A DNA stretch of 64,000 bases, taken from Tritrichomonas foetus. Lineage: Eukaryota; Parabasalia; Tritrichomonadida; Tritrichomonadidae. Shown here piece after piece: positions 50,701 through 59,576 of this stretch. The DNA is taken from NCBI GenBank assembly GCA_001839685.1, contig MLAK01000763.1, positions 1-64,000 on the forward strand, read 5' to 3'. Made by a program: the position numbers and the translations under genes. Under the pieces are notes generated by a model that had not been told where the DNA came from, searched no databases, and saw only the letters and a list, made by a program, of their open reading frames with translations. The stretch's first letter is position 1; each line of letters begins with the position of its first letter.

Positions 50701-51353
50701 ATATTGATCAGGATTATGATAATGCATTAAAGAACCATGAAGGCCTATATGGACTCACTTTTCTGCTTCCAGGTACTACAATTGAATTAAAACAAAACGG
50801 CGGAAACATTGAAGTTGACGAGTCCAACGTGAATGAATTCGTTAAACTTGTAAATGAGTTTACATTTGGATCAGAATTAGAATTAATTCGGACACGATTC
50901 ATTGAAGGATTCTCAACAGTTTTTCATCATAATGCTTGGAATCTTTTAGATGCAAGAGAATGGAGAAGACTCATAGCAGGTGAAGATGTTTCAATCACTA
51001 TGAAAGACTTAAAAGATTACGTCGAAATTTCACATGGATACCATAAAGATTCTCCACAGATTTCCATGTTATTTGAAGTGCTTACGGAGTTCGATAATAG
51101 TCAAAAATCATTATTTGTAAAATTCATTACAGGAAGTGAAAGGCTTCCAATTGGCGGTTTAGCTTCTTTGCAACCACAACTTGCAGTAGCAAAACGGATT
51201 GATGATAGTGTTGATAATCCAGATGATTCACTTCCATCTGTGATGACTTGTACAAATTATTTCAAACTTCCTCCTTGTTCGTCAAAGAAAATGATGAAGG
51301 AAAAAATATTGAAGGCAATCACTGAAGGACAAGGTGCATTTTTGTTGACATAA
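47784..51353 (+). CDS. HECT-type E3 ubiquitin ligase, TRIP12/UPL3-like
   Basis: 1189 residues. The N-terminal 300 residues are armadillo/HEAT-like helices (ITLSTQ-type repeats, SKSIIENIIHSFCTLTKYRA). An acidic, Ser/Gly-rich insert occupies about 300-375. More helices follow, then the HECT domain from about 850: FDNEAGFGIGPTKEFLSLFA, then FPFCNADPELFYVFGILCAK. The C-lobe contains TGSERLPIGGLASLQPQLAV and the catalytic Cys1156 in LPSVMTCTNYFKLPPCSSKK, ending EGQGAFLLT. The C-lobe wording and the armadillo-like N-terminus are those of TRIP12/UPL3/UFD4-type ligases, which act on ubiquitin-fusion and N-degron-type substrates and chromatin proteins (family knowledge). Substrate in this organism is unknown. 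The ORF is intact, and three octamer boxes lie upstream. Confidence 0.92.
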   Translation: MSSRGSYAAANRFSPAAYKRIINDIKTNSPGFSNTKRLDGLEKLAETLAFAEPTQLRNFPTTECCKEIVKIIQNSNDLLILTLSTQCIVNLLESIPDSQKSIVNANYISIAKEKIVSDNKQNSGQNLSKSIIENIIHSFCTLTKYRAKEIGQNIGVKFILDNFERINTAEKHYASIAMSKFTSYFVAPRFAKSLPVIAGYFASNDEIIANYMIDTFTNILNSVDFSDIPLEVAEVLSAVIICIESAEVMLRVIELLQRLTFNKKFAEAVIDNDFNFAHVLLHNDTEIETSIALENRSNRRNRQNQNDQDNSTITENESDDSISNETIHDENGSTAFRNNSVSSSGFYSGSGFRRSFSGGFGGNFGSDYGQIRRAILLLIRSFLPVPDFPVGFWESDRAVPDNSEKFASFIQKLLIELALDNSGDLDLIFVCLAMSLQLSPCEVPHQLFPLMVVTSTDTKLAPFVLLLALSIPNKQAIGKSGLVSHLSMLNITNPIITQWFSQKMTVLRSFCNNPTIERPPLNSFESFNEIFKFIDTTDISSFELHASGYINKFLELLKKKLKEDKDAFHEYDFSNIVNRLHQLITYTNIPDLLDPFEAMSPQELSTGTIIVDIKYNNKLYKHKKFENTSLMVAIEAWYNETVLHVTTNDLLNAARHSGRFGQLISLENAGSINYTHIGLLHRAFGTKRYRRFSFKMDLKTYSANDYMFQAIARNLPTPEYWPLIVPEIELINEELNNITELLVPSDKIPIKPIFELLKMIHNLKPSLDIKCLDLENALYPHLMSFFLDIGLFSPAIQISYHYPFLFSFEFRSFVFRMIASDFYSSLSFAQKTLFNNSEKLRNGRIFNHCTIHRNSLFDDGFLLMNKIASGPLQFDISFDNEAGFGIGPTKEFLSLFAKELTHKSHKMWRTDDTEREYSWTKIGLFPFCNADPELFYVFGILCAKAINMNTVLPIPLSVEFFKFIRGDRLTMADIDQDYDNALKNHEGLYGLTFLLPGTTIELKQNGGNIEVDESNVNEFVKLVNEFTFGSELELIRTRFIEGFSTVFHHNAWNLLDAREWRRLIAGEDVSITMKDLKDYVEISHGYHKDSPQISMLFEVLTEFDNSQKSLFVKFITGSERLPIGGLASLQPQLAVAKRIDDSVDNPDDSLPSVMTCTNYFKLPPCSSKKMMKEKILKAITEGQGAFLLT

Positions 51354-51729
51354 ATTGTTTTTATTTGTTGTTTTTTTACTATTATGATTTTTCATATTTT
51401 ATAAAATTTATTTATCATTGCAAACCTACTGAAGGTTGTCAACACATCCAAGATTGTAAACTCTTTCACGATTGTAAACACATTCAAGAGAATAGTTCAA
51501 ATTGAAATTCATTCAGTTGCATGATTCCAACAACAATTTTCATGAATCAATTCGTGAAACCAAAAGATATATTTTTCATTGACTAAGTGTCTTACAGCAG
51601 GTTCATTTAAATAAAATTCTTTTGGAGTTTTCACATTGCTCATACAAAAATTCGAAAATATAGAGCTGTTTTCAAATAGAGTTTGTTTATTGAAAGAAAA
51701 ATAAATATTATAACACAAAGTACCATTAA
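51354..51729. other. Convergent intergenic, no gene
   Basis: 3' regions of two convergent genes. The sequence TTGTAAAC recurs three times near 51450-51485. An 80-codon minus-strand frame overlapping it and the ICMT stop is not supported. Confidence 0.5.
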
Positions 51730-52311
51730 TTAATCGATCATTGGGAACCATGTTCGTGTTTTAGCGCGATACTCAACATATGCTGCACCGAACATCGACA
51801 CAAGAGCAGTTTCCTCATCTTGAATTCTATCGCTGAAGAACTTCCACAGGACGCTCGCGAAAACGACCGTTGAGACTGGATTTCGAAGATAGATTTGGGT
51901 TCCAACTGAAAAGACAAACATGCCAAAATATCCGGGATGGCGAATAACTCCGTAAATTCCGTGCGTGATGAGCTTGTGTTGAGGCTCATGTTTGTATGCG
52001 ATGTGGTGAGTGAAAGACTGCTTTGCAGTGAGCTCGGCGAGAATTCTGATTGCCAGGCCAACAATTGAAAGGACAAGGCCTGTCCATAGTGTGATATTGT
52101 GAAGGTTGATTTTGTTTTCACCGAAGAGATAGAATTCTATGATGAATTCGGCGACACCAAACGAAAAGGCGAATAAAAATGGAATCGTGACCAGAAGCGA
52201 TCCTGATGATGTTGTATCAGGATGATGCATTCGACTGATAAAATATTCCATAATATGGAATATAATTACAATAATTACTAAAACTGATAACTGGAGTATA
52301 ACTTCAATCAT
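51730..52311 (-). CDS. ICMT: Protein-S-isoprenylcysteine O-methyltransferase
   Basis: 193 residues with about five hydrophobic helices. The C-terminal half carries the family signature: HKLITHGIYGVIRHPGYFGM, then helices, then DEETALVSMFGAAYVEYRAK. The RHPGYFG and EE...FG..Y..Y motifs bind S-adenosylmethionine and close the active site. The enzyme methylates the prenylated C-terminal cysteine of CaaX proteins at the endoplasmic reticulum, acting after prenyl transfer and CaaX cleavage. It is somewhat shorter than animal ICMT (about 280 residues) because the N-terminal helices are fewer; yeast STE14 is closer in size. Start at the first ATG. Confidence 0.92.
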   Translation of the reverse strand: MIEVILQLSVLVIIVIIFHIMEYFISRMHHPDTTSSGSLLVTIPFLFAFSFGVAEFIIEFYLFGENKINLHNITLWTGLVLSIVGLAIRILAELTAKQSFTHHIAYKHEPQHKLITHGIYGVIRHPGYFGMFVFSVGTQIYLRNPVSTVVFASVLWKFFSDRIQDEETALVSMFGAAYVEYRAKTRTWFPMID

Positions 52312-53410
52312 CTTATATTTTTTATATCACATATCATTTTCATATCAAATTTCATGCTCTCCATTTTTTCTATTACTATTCAATTATCGATTGATAAGAA
52401 AGTCGACTGTTCACAACAAAGGAATCTTATAAAGCTTCAGAAATTTGTCTTATAAACAAATCGATTCTGAAGATTCATCTCAACTGACAAAAAAACCTAT
52501 CGAGATAAAAGTATTCAAAATTTCATGAGGAAACATTCAAAATTTAAATAAAGGTTCAGAAAATCAAATATTTTGAGAAGTTTTGCGATTCATAAAGTCA
52601 ATTGAAAATCCAATTAGCACATTCAATTGCCATATTGTGATTGAGTAATCATTGAATGCTATATTTCAAAGTCCTTCACAATACTTTTCAGAGGTTTTTG
52701 GAAAACGAAAAAAAAGAAGAAAGAAAAAACAGATTTACTGATATTTCTATGATAAATGAATACAGAAAAAAAGGACAAAGAATAGGGATCAAACTTATGC
52801 CCAAAATGATATTGAAAAACGAAAAGTGTGACCATAAAGATTTATAGATGACGAAAACATAGATGAAGTATCTTTTGATTAATGGATGACCCATCTCAAA
52901 AGTCGGTCATTTGAATGTCCATCTCAAATAATTGTATACTCAACACGGCTTTTTGTTAATCATCATTGAATTCGCAATATTGTTAACTCAATCACTAGGA
53001 TTTTCAATTGACTAAAATTTTTTCAATAAAACCAAACCAACAAACAAACCCAAATTGTTCCACTTTTTGAGAATAAAAAACATAAAATAAATATAAATAA
53101 AAAAAGGCATTATGTGCAAGATTTACAGAAATTTAACCAATTTATTCGGAAACAAGAGATAATATTGAATTAAATAATGTTGATTATTTTTGCAACAATT
53201 GCATTTATAAAAAGATATTAGGCAAAACATTTAGAATGATCATGCTCAATTGATATCAAGACAATGAATTCATCTCAAAATATCCTTTTATTATTCAGTT
53301 ATATTCCAGGAAAAAGAAATAATCGATATTTTGATAGTCATATAGAAACCTAACTTTTGAGAAGAAATTGAATATTGTGAGGCGACCCATAACAAAACAT
53401 TCAATCGAGG
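52312..53410. other. Intergenic, no supported gene
   Basis: AT-rich. A 63-codon Lys-rich frame at 52656-52847 has no domain. A CACTTTTT box lies at 53061-53068, 340 bases before the next ATG. Confidence 0.5.
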
Positions 53411-56400
53411 ATGAAAGAAAGTGAAATTTATCGAACCTGGCCTGGCCTCGAACATTGGAGCCCGATTTATCACTTATTTCATTACATAGGTGAATCAAAA
53501 ACGTTACCCAGTCAATTCAATGTTTTCTTTTACTTTATTATTTTATTATATATTTTTTGCGTGATTTCGCTCATCAATTTCTATGATATCAATAAATCGA
53601 TGGATCCATTAACCAAAACAATCGTTCTTTTCGTGCATCACTTCATATATTTGGAGGCCATTCCATCTGATTATTTGGCGCCAGCAATTATGATTTATGT
53701 CCTTTCAAATATTTTATTTGGCCTAGCAATATACAAAATTCCGCAGTTATTAGAAAGACAATCAATTTCATTTACAATCAGATTTTTCATTCAATTTTCT
53801 TCATTATATCTCCTGTTGGTATCAAATTCACTTTTGCAAAAATCAATTACAGCATTTCTTTTTGATGAGCATCATTGGAGATGTTTGGTTTTTTCATCGA
53901 TCGACATTATTCTCCTTTTAATTGTTTCTTTCTTCACAATATTTTTCTTTTCGCGTCCAATGTCATTGAGAACCCTGATTGTATCATCATGGGACGATAA
54001 AAATTTCATTTTCATGATTTATACAACTTGCGTTCTTCAACAACTTTGGAGTTTTGTTTATTGGCGTCCAAAAATTTGCTCATATATAATGTTTGGTCTA
54101 AATTTTATATTTTCAATATTTTTTCTCTTTCAATCACTTAATTTATTCTTTTATTCAAGTTTTATTAACATTTCATTGATTTTTATTTCTTCTTTTGGCC
54201 TCGTGGCTTCAATTATTGCAATAATTATTTGGTATGATCCAACTCTTATCTTTTATTTAATGATAGCACTTTATCTTTGCTTGATTACAGATGCTTGCTT
54301 TTTGTCACCATGGATTTATGACTTATATTCACTTCATATTTCAAAACAGCTTCAAGTATCCAATCAAAAAGATGAAGATCAAATTGATGAAATGTCTGAA
54401 AACAGTGATATTGAAATTGGTTTACCTCATCTTCCGCCTTCTCAAATGATTCGACTTATTCGTTATTTGGTTTCTCATAATTATCCAGATGTTAATGAAT
54501 TAACCATTCGAATTGCAGAAACACAAACTAATGCATCAGTTATTATAGAATGTTTTCGTATCTTACATATTCAAAGTTGTGTTCCATCTGCAGTCTGGGC
54601 AAAGATCATTGATATTGATAAAAGAGAAGTGAATTTTTTTGATAGATCACTTTTATGTGATCTTCAATATGAGGCTATTAAACATGAAATAAATGAACCT
54701 GTTTTTAAAAATTTATGTGATGATTTAGACGAAATAAAGAAGAACATTCAAAGATCATTGCTAACATTTGTTAATGGATTACAAATTGAATCTAAAAAAA
54801 TGATAGAAGAAGGACATGTTGACTATGGAATTCTATGTCAAATGTACGAAGTAAAAGCGAAATTATATTTAAAAAATGCACCACGATCGATCGAAATCGC
54901 ATCGAATTATGAAGATTATTTAATGAAATTAAAAGGAGATTTCGTGAGTGGTCATTTCTGGGGACAGAAAGTCGAATGTTTAAAATCAGGGCATATAACA
55001 AATAAAATTACTGGACATTTAAGCACACCATTAATTAGTATGTCGAGTGCATCATCTTTATTATCAACATCAACGACTCAAAATCAAGAATTGATTTATC
55101 AAGAAGCCTCAGAAAAAATAAAAAGCCGAGCATTGCCTATAGTTCCTTTTGCACTAATTCTAGTTGCAATTGTCATGCTTTTTTGTATCATTTTTAGGCC
55201 TTCAAAAGTAATGACATTTTCTGAATCATCCCATCATTCAAAAATTAGTATGTATGATCCAACAACTTTTGCTATAGCTCAAATGCATCTTCTTCGATAT
55301 GCGATGCCACAATTTGTTGATATTTGTGCTATTATTTCAAAATATTTGAATTTCACAAATATTCCAACTTCTTCTTTTGATCACTATATTTATTTTCCCG
55401 AAGATGTTCGAAATAAAATCAACACAGAAGCAATTTCATATGTAAGTGAACTAGTGTCTGAAACAGTTTATTATAAACGTGCAATTGATATTAAAAAAGT
55501 ATGGGCATATGATCATGCATCAGAATTACTTCCTTTTCCTTTAGATTATTCAACATATTTAGTTAAGCATTTTATTGATTATTCTTTACAATTTGCGGAT
55601 AGAATATTAAATGGGGAATACAAAAATCACTCATATGCAGAACAAACTCTTCGAGATTCCATTTTTAATGTTATTTTATTATCAAATGATATAAACATAT
55701 CATCGAATAAATTTGTTAATACATCATTAATGTATCTTCAAAGCGTTCATTCTGATTACACATATAATTTAATTATTTGGTGTATCGTGACTTTTATTTT
55801 AACAATCATTTTCTATCTTTTACTGTTGTATTTTTTGCTTTTTTATCCTAAAAAAGAATTCCAGAAATTCTTTGATGTTTTTGCACACATTGATCCTGAA
55901 AGTCTTGTTGAATTTCAATCATCAATTACCACGATGATAAATGGATCACAAAGTACAGCATCTGTTAAATTAGAACTTCCAATCGATGATATAAATTCTT
56001 TAGCTCTTGATGAAGTAGAATTATCTGAAGATAATCCAATTTCTATACCAATTTCCCTTGGTTTTCAAAAAAACATATACGAAGAAATAAATGAAGAAAA
56101 AACGAATTTATATGGAAGAAATTGTGTTAAAAATTCCATAGTTTTCGAAATTATTTTAATTTCTATTTTCTTAATTGGAATGGCTACGGCGGGAATAATT
56201 CATAGATATGTCAATTATTATGGAAATATGATTGCCAATGATTTTGCTACAGCAACATATATTGTTCCAGTATCTTTATATACAATGAGAAATGCTTTGA
56301 TGTATCTGGCAGGCATTCATTCTGAAAAACCAACAATGAAATGCCAATTAAGAGAAGTTGCTTACTTTAAGCGTGATATTTTTGAAGATTATTGTATTGC

Positions 56401-58153
56401 TTTTGAAAATAACTATACCTCTTGGTCTGGTCAAATTGATGATCAGTTCATTTACATCGTTAATTTAACTTTTAGTATTACCTCTTTAGTTATTGATCAA
56501 TTGCCTAGCATCATTGATGATGCCTACACTATATTCAACATGTACAAAATAGGAGTCATTCATGGAATGTACACAATTTTAATCTTGGTTATCGTGATTT
56601 TTATTGCTACTGTTTTTGTACACATGCAATTTACTGTTATTTTATTCGATTCTCTTGTTTGTTTATTGAGATTAATTCCATCTCGGTATTTTTCGACGAT
56701 ATCATCTATTATTGAAACATTTGAATCTTCTAAAAAGAAAACCAGTTTGAATTCGAATAAAGTGAAACGAGTAATGATGCATTCTATTGATCCAGTAATA
56801 TTAATCAATAAGAATAATGTTATTATTGATGCTGGACAATCTGCTTTATCGCTTTTTGAATATATGCGAAATGAATTGAATGGACACAATATTGAAGTCA
56901 TTATTCCTTCATTTAACATACACATTAGGCCAAAAGTAAGAGACAGTGTAGAAATTACAGAGAGTTCAATATTTACTAATTCTATTTCACTTTCTCAAAG
57001 TAGTCGAAATCATCATCACCACCATCAACATCATCATCACCATAGCCATCAACATCAACATCATCATCATCATCATCACCATCATCTTAAAAGAAAAGCC
57101 GATGTTTACGTAGCAAAATCTAAAGAAAATTTTGCAGACTCACAAATTTATCATACATCTGACCATAAAACCCCTCAGATTACACCACAGAACCAAGAGA
57201 ACGATCAAAATAATGATCCTTATAAATTAGATGAATTCATTTTACAAGATGATGAATTAGATGAAGAAAATATTTATGATTCGAAAGCGGATAGATTACG
57301 ATTAAATTTGAACCTTAATAGTGCTGAATATAGTGATACAGCGACGAATGGCGATGGAATTAAAGTATTTGAAGCAGAAGCTTTCACAAAAAGAAATAAT
57401 AAAATTTTAATGCGTGTGATGGTAATTCCAACCAAAACACAAACATCAATGATAATTCTGAAAGACATGTCGAATCTCATCGACATCAAGAAACAAACAC
57501 AAAATGCACAATTAAATCTTAAAGTATTTTTGAATCGACTTATGCCAAATAAGTTCTCTAAAATGTATTTAAATGGTCAATACACAGCTGTTGTTACAGT
57601 TCCAAATGCAACATTAGCTTCGCTTGGAATTGAAAACTTTTCACAGTTCTGTTTAACTCACACGCATGAAGAAGTATTTGATTGTTTGGATTTCTTCCAT
57701 GGAAATATTGACAGAATTTTATCTCGTTTTCCAGCAATTGCACGGCTTGGACAAGATAATGGAAAGTTTTTCTATGTGTCTGGTATAACTAATCCAGAAT
57801 TAGGCACGAAAGAGAATTCAAAAATAATGTTTGAATTTATTCAAACTTGCTTCCAAACCATCATGGAAGGAAAAGAAAATCTTGAATGTAGCGATTGGTG
57901 CGAATTGATTGCAGCAATTCACGTTGATGGTCCAGTTTCTGGTGGAATATCCAATCGTGAAAACCCAATTTTCAAAGAATGGAGTAGTTTTTATCCATTA
58001 ATGAATGACATGATGAAAGATGTTCCAAAGCGTAAGGTGAGAATCTCTAAAAAGGCACTGAGGTACTTAAAAGATTTCATTGGAGATATAGAAAACCTTG
58101 AAGTCGACAATGTAACTATGCCATCAAGAACCTATTTGTTAGCATTATCATAA
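53411..58153 (+). CDS. Multipass membrane protein with PAS and degenerate nucleotide-cyclase domain
   Basis: 1580 residues. The N-terminal third has about eight hydrophobic helices (from residue 37), followed by a cytosolic helical region (about 310-560). Further single helices lie near 578, 793, 910 and 1055, separated by extracellular and cytosolic loops. A PAS domain at about 1118-1165 reads DPVILINKNNVIIDAGQSAL, LFEYMRNELNGHNIEVIIP. A tract of about 22 histidines among 1199-1226 follows, then an acidic linker. Residues 1379-1580 align with the class III cyclase fold (GPVSGGI, then FKEWSSFYPLMNDM in place of the usual 'GPVVAGV...DVWGDTVNLASRM'). The first metal-binding strand reads AVVTVPNATLASLG instead of 'VLFADIVGFT', so the metal-binding Asp is gone. 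Trichomonads have a large family of such PAS-cyclase receptors; this one is probably a catalytically dead member, acting as sensor or dimer partner. Confidence 0.8.
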   Translation: MKESEIYRTWPGLEHWSPIYHLFHYIGESKTLPSQFNVFFYFIILLYIFCVISLINFYDINKSMDPLTKTIVLFVHHFIYLEAIPSDYLAPAIMIYVLSNILFGLAIYKIPQLLERQSISFTIRFFIQFSSLYLLLVSNSLLQKSITAFLFDEHHWRCLVFSSIDIILLLIVSFFTIFFFSRPMSLRTLIVSSWDDKNFIFMIYTTCVLQQLWSFVYWRPKICSYIMFGLNFIFSIFFLFQSLNLFFYSSFINISLIFISSFGLVASIIAIIIWYDPTLIFYLMIALYLCLITDACFLSPWIYDLYSLHISKQLQVSNQKDEDQIDEMSENSDIEIGLPHLPPSQMIRLIRYLVSHNYPDVNELTIRIAETQTNASVIIECFRILHIQSCVPSAVWAKIIDIDKREVNFFDRSLLCDLQYEAIKHEINEPVFKNLCDDLDEIKKNIQRSLLTFVNGLQIESKKMIEEGHVDYGILCQMYEVKAKLYLKNAPRSIEIASNYEDYLMKLKGDFVSGHFWGQKVECLKSGHITNKITGHLSTPLISMSSASSLLSTSTTQNQELIYQEASEKIKSRALPIVPFALILVAIVMLFCIIFRPSKVMTFSESSHHSKISMYDPTTFAIAQMHLLRYAMPQFVDICAIISKYLNFTNIPTSSFDHYIYFPEDVRNKINTEAISYVSELVSETVYYKRAIDIKKVWAYDHASELLPFPLDYSTYLVKHFIDYSLQFADRILNGEYKNHSYAEQTLRDSIFNVILLSNDINISSNKFVNTSLMYLQSVHSDYTYNLIIWCIVTFILTIIFYLLLLYFLLFYPKKEFQKFFDVFAHIDPESLVEFQSSITTMINGSQSTASVKLELPIDDINSLALDEVELSEDNPISIPISLGFQKNIYEEINEEKTNLYGRNCVKNSIVFEIILISIFLIGMATAGIIHRYVNYYGNMIANDFATATYIVPVSLYTMRNALMYLAGIHSEKPTMKCQLREVAYFKRDIFEDYCIAFENNYTSWSGQIDDQFIYIVNLTFSITSLVIDQLPSIIDDAYTIFNMYKIGVIHGMYTILILVIVIFIATVFVHMQFTVILFDSLVCLLRLIPSRYFSTISSIIETFESSKKKTSLNSNKVKRVMMHSIDPVILINKNNVIIDAGQSALSLFEYMRNELNGHNIEVIIPSFNIHIRPKVRDSVEITESSIFTNSISLSQSSRNHHHHHQHHHHHSHQHQHHHHHHHHHLKRKADVYVAKSKENFADSQIYHTSDHKTPQITPQNQENDQNNDPYKLDEFILQDDELDEENIYDSKADRLRLNLNLNSAEYSDTATNGDGIKVFEAEAFTKRNNKILMRVMVIPTKTQTSMIILKDMSNLIDIKKQTQNAQLNLKVFLNRLMPNKFSKMYLNGQYTAVVTVPNATLASLGIENFSQFCLTHTHEEVFDCLDFFHGNIDRILSRFPAIARLGQDNGKFFYVSGITNPELGTKENSKIMFEFIQTCFQTIMEGKENLECSDWCELIAAIHVDGPVSGGISNRENPIFKEWSSFYPLMNDMMKDVPKRKVRISKKALRYLKDFIGDIENLEVDNVTMPSRTYLLALS

Positions 58154-58613
58154 TTGATATTGTATGCGGATAATTATAGATATATAAACATGTTTGAAAT
58201 AAATATTTTGTAGACGAAGTGTTTTCCACGTTTCTCTTTCTTCTTTTTTCATTATTGAGAATAACATAAAGATGAATACTAGTAGAAATTCTCTCAGTAA
58301 TAAGTCTCTCATCTATATAACTACTATCTATCACATCTTTCTTTATTCAATTGAAATTTTTAAAGAATTTGTTATAACAGTGACATTTCAAAAAACGAAA
58401 ACAAATAAATAAATAAAAAAAAAAAAGATATTTTATTTTGTTGTAAATCGTAATTCTGGAATTCCGGGATGAAAGCTTGTTGAATGAAAAATCTTTTCAA
58501 TAATTGTCATTGAAGAAATGTTTCCTATTTAAAATTGATGGGATATTCCGACATAATTTCAATTCTCACTTTTGGCGGGTTTTGGAAAGATCGACCATTT
58601 TTGCCCCTCGTGA
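58154..58613. other. Intergenic, no supported gene
   Basis: AT-rich spacer. It contains CTCACTTTTGGCGGGTTTTGG about 40 bases before the next ATG, a variant of the CACTTTTT box followed by a GGCGGG string unusual for this DNA. Confidence 0.4.
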
Positions 58614-59087
58614 ATGAATCAAACCATTACAATCATTGTTAAAAGATGGAATGAAATCCATTCTATTGATGTTCAAATGCTGGACTCTGTTTTTTCTATT
58701 TTTGAAAAGTTGAATATCTCTGAACCATATAACTACTCCATTTCATTCAATCACCAGATCATATTAGGTGTTTTGTCATTTAAATTTTATAATATTAAAG
58801 AGAATGATGAATTTTTAATATTACCAAATATCAAGATTCATTCAAAACCAGCAATTCGTTCAGAAAGACATTATCCATCACTTGAAAAAATAATGGAAAC
58901 AATTAATTTTTTCGAGTTGGAAAACAATGATGAAAACAGACAAAGGGTCTGTCAGGCTTTTCTGAAGCCAAAACAAACGTGCGATGCATCTTGCATTCTT
59001 GACCGCAGACTATGGAAAATAGAGGGAAACAAAAATGCTTATCGGAAATGTATTCGTCTTTTTCAGGAAAGAACAAATCACCAATAA
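58614..59087 (+). CDS. Ubiquitin-like-fold protein
   Basis: 157 residues. Residues 3-70 have the strand-strand-helix-strand pattern of ubiquitin-like domains: ITIIVKRWNEIHSIDVQMLD, SVFSIFEKLNI, then SISFNHQIILGVLSFKFYNI-KENDEFLIL, the usual '...dG..I...D..' ending of the fold. There is no C-terminal Gly-Gly, so it would not be conjugated. Residues 80-157 are helical and basic with four cysteines (VCQAFLKPKQTCDASCILDR). This resembles the many short ubiquitin-fold proteins of trichomonads whose partners are unknown. The fold assignment is from pattern alone. Confidence 0.6.
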   Translation: MNQTITIIVKRWNEIHSIDVQMLDSVFSIFEKLNISEPYNYSISFNHQIILGVLSFKFYNIKENDEFLILPNIKIHSKPAIRSERHYPSLEKIMETINFFELENNDENRQRVCQAFLKPKQTCDASCILDRRLWKIEGNKNAYRKCIRLFQERTNHQ

Positions 59088-59576
59088 GTTTTATTTTTGT
59101 TCGTCATTTGTTTTCATATTTTGAATTGAACAAGTTTCAGTCGAATTCTTATGTATTTGATTAAGTAAATAATAAATATAAATGATCAATATTTTTACAG
59201 ACCAATGTTAAAAATCATGTATAAATAAATCTCTCTTTTTTTTTTTTTTAAAAAAAAATTCACTGCTAATAACTTATTTGTGGATGATCCTTCCAGAAGA
59301 CATTTTATGGATAATTATCGAATTCGTGAAGGAGCATTAGATATGAAAAATAAAACTTGAGTAGAAACTTGATAGCTTATAATTATATAAGAAAGGTAAT
59401 CTAAATAATGAGAGGAGAAAAGCACAAAGAGGATGATTCTTCAAGTACACATAATGATATGTTTTCAAACAAACTCAAATGATTCTTCTAGATTCATTCA
59501 CAAGAAAGAAATGAAAATAGGAAGAAATAAAAGTATTCAAAGAAAAACAAAATTTTGAACAAAGTATACAAACAAT
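59088..59576. other. Convergent intergenic, no gene
   Basis: AT-rich 3' flanks of two genes; a poly-T/poly-A block (TTTTTTTTTTTAAAAAAAAA type) lies near 59240. Confidence 0.5.

Noticed and set aside
51509..51751. 80-codon minus-strand ORF
   Set aside because: It overlaps the ICMT stop in another frame, with no domain and random composition.
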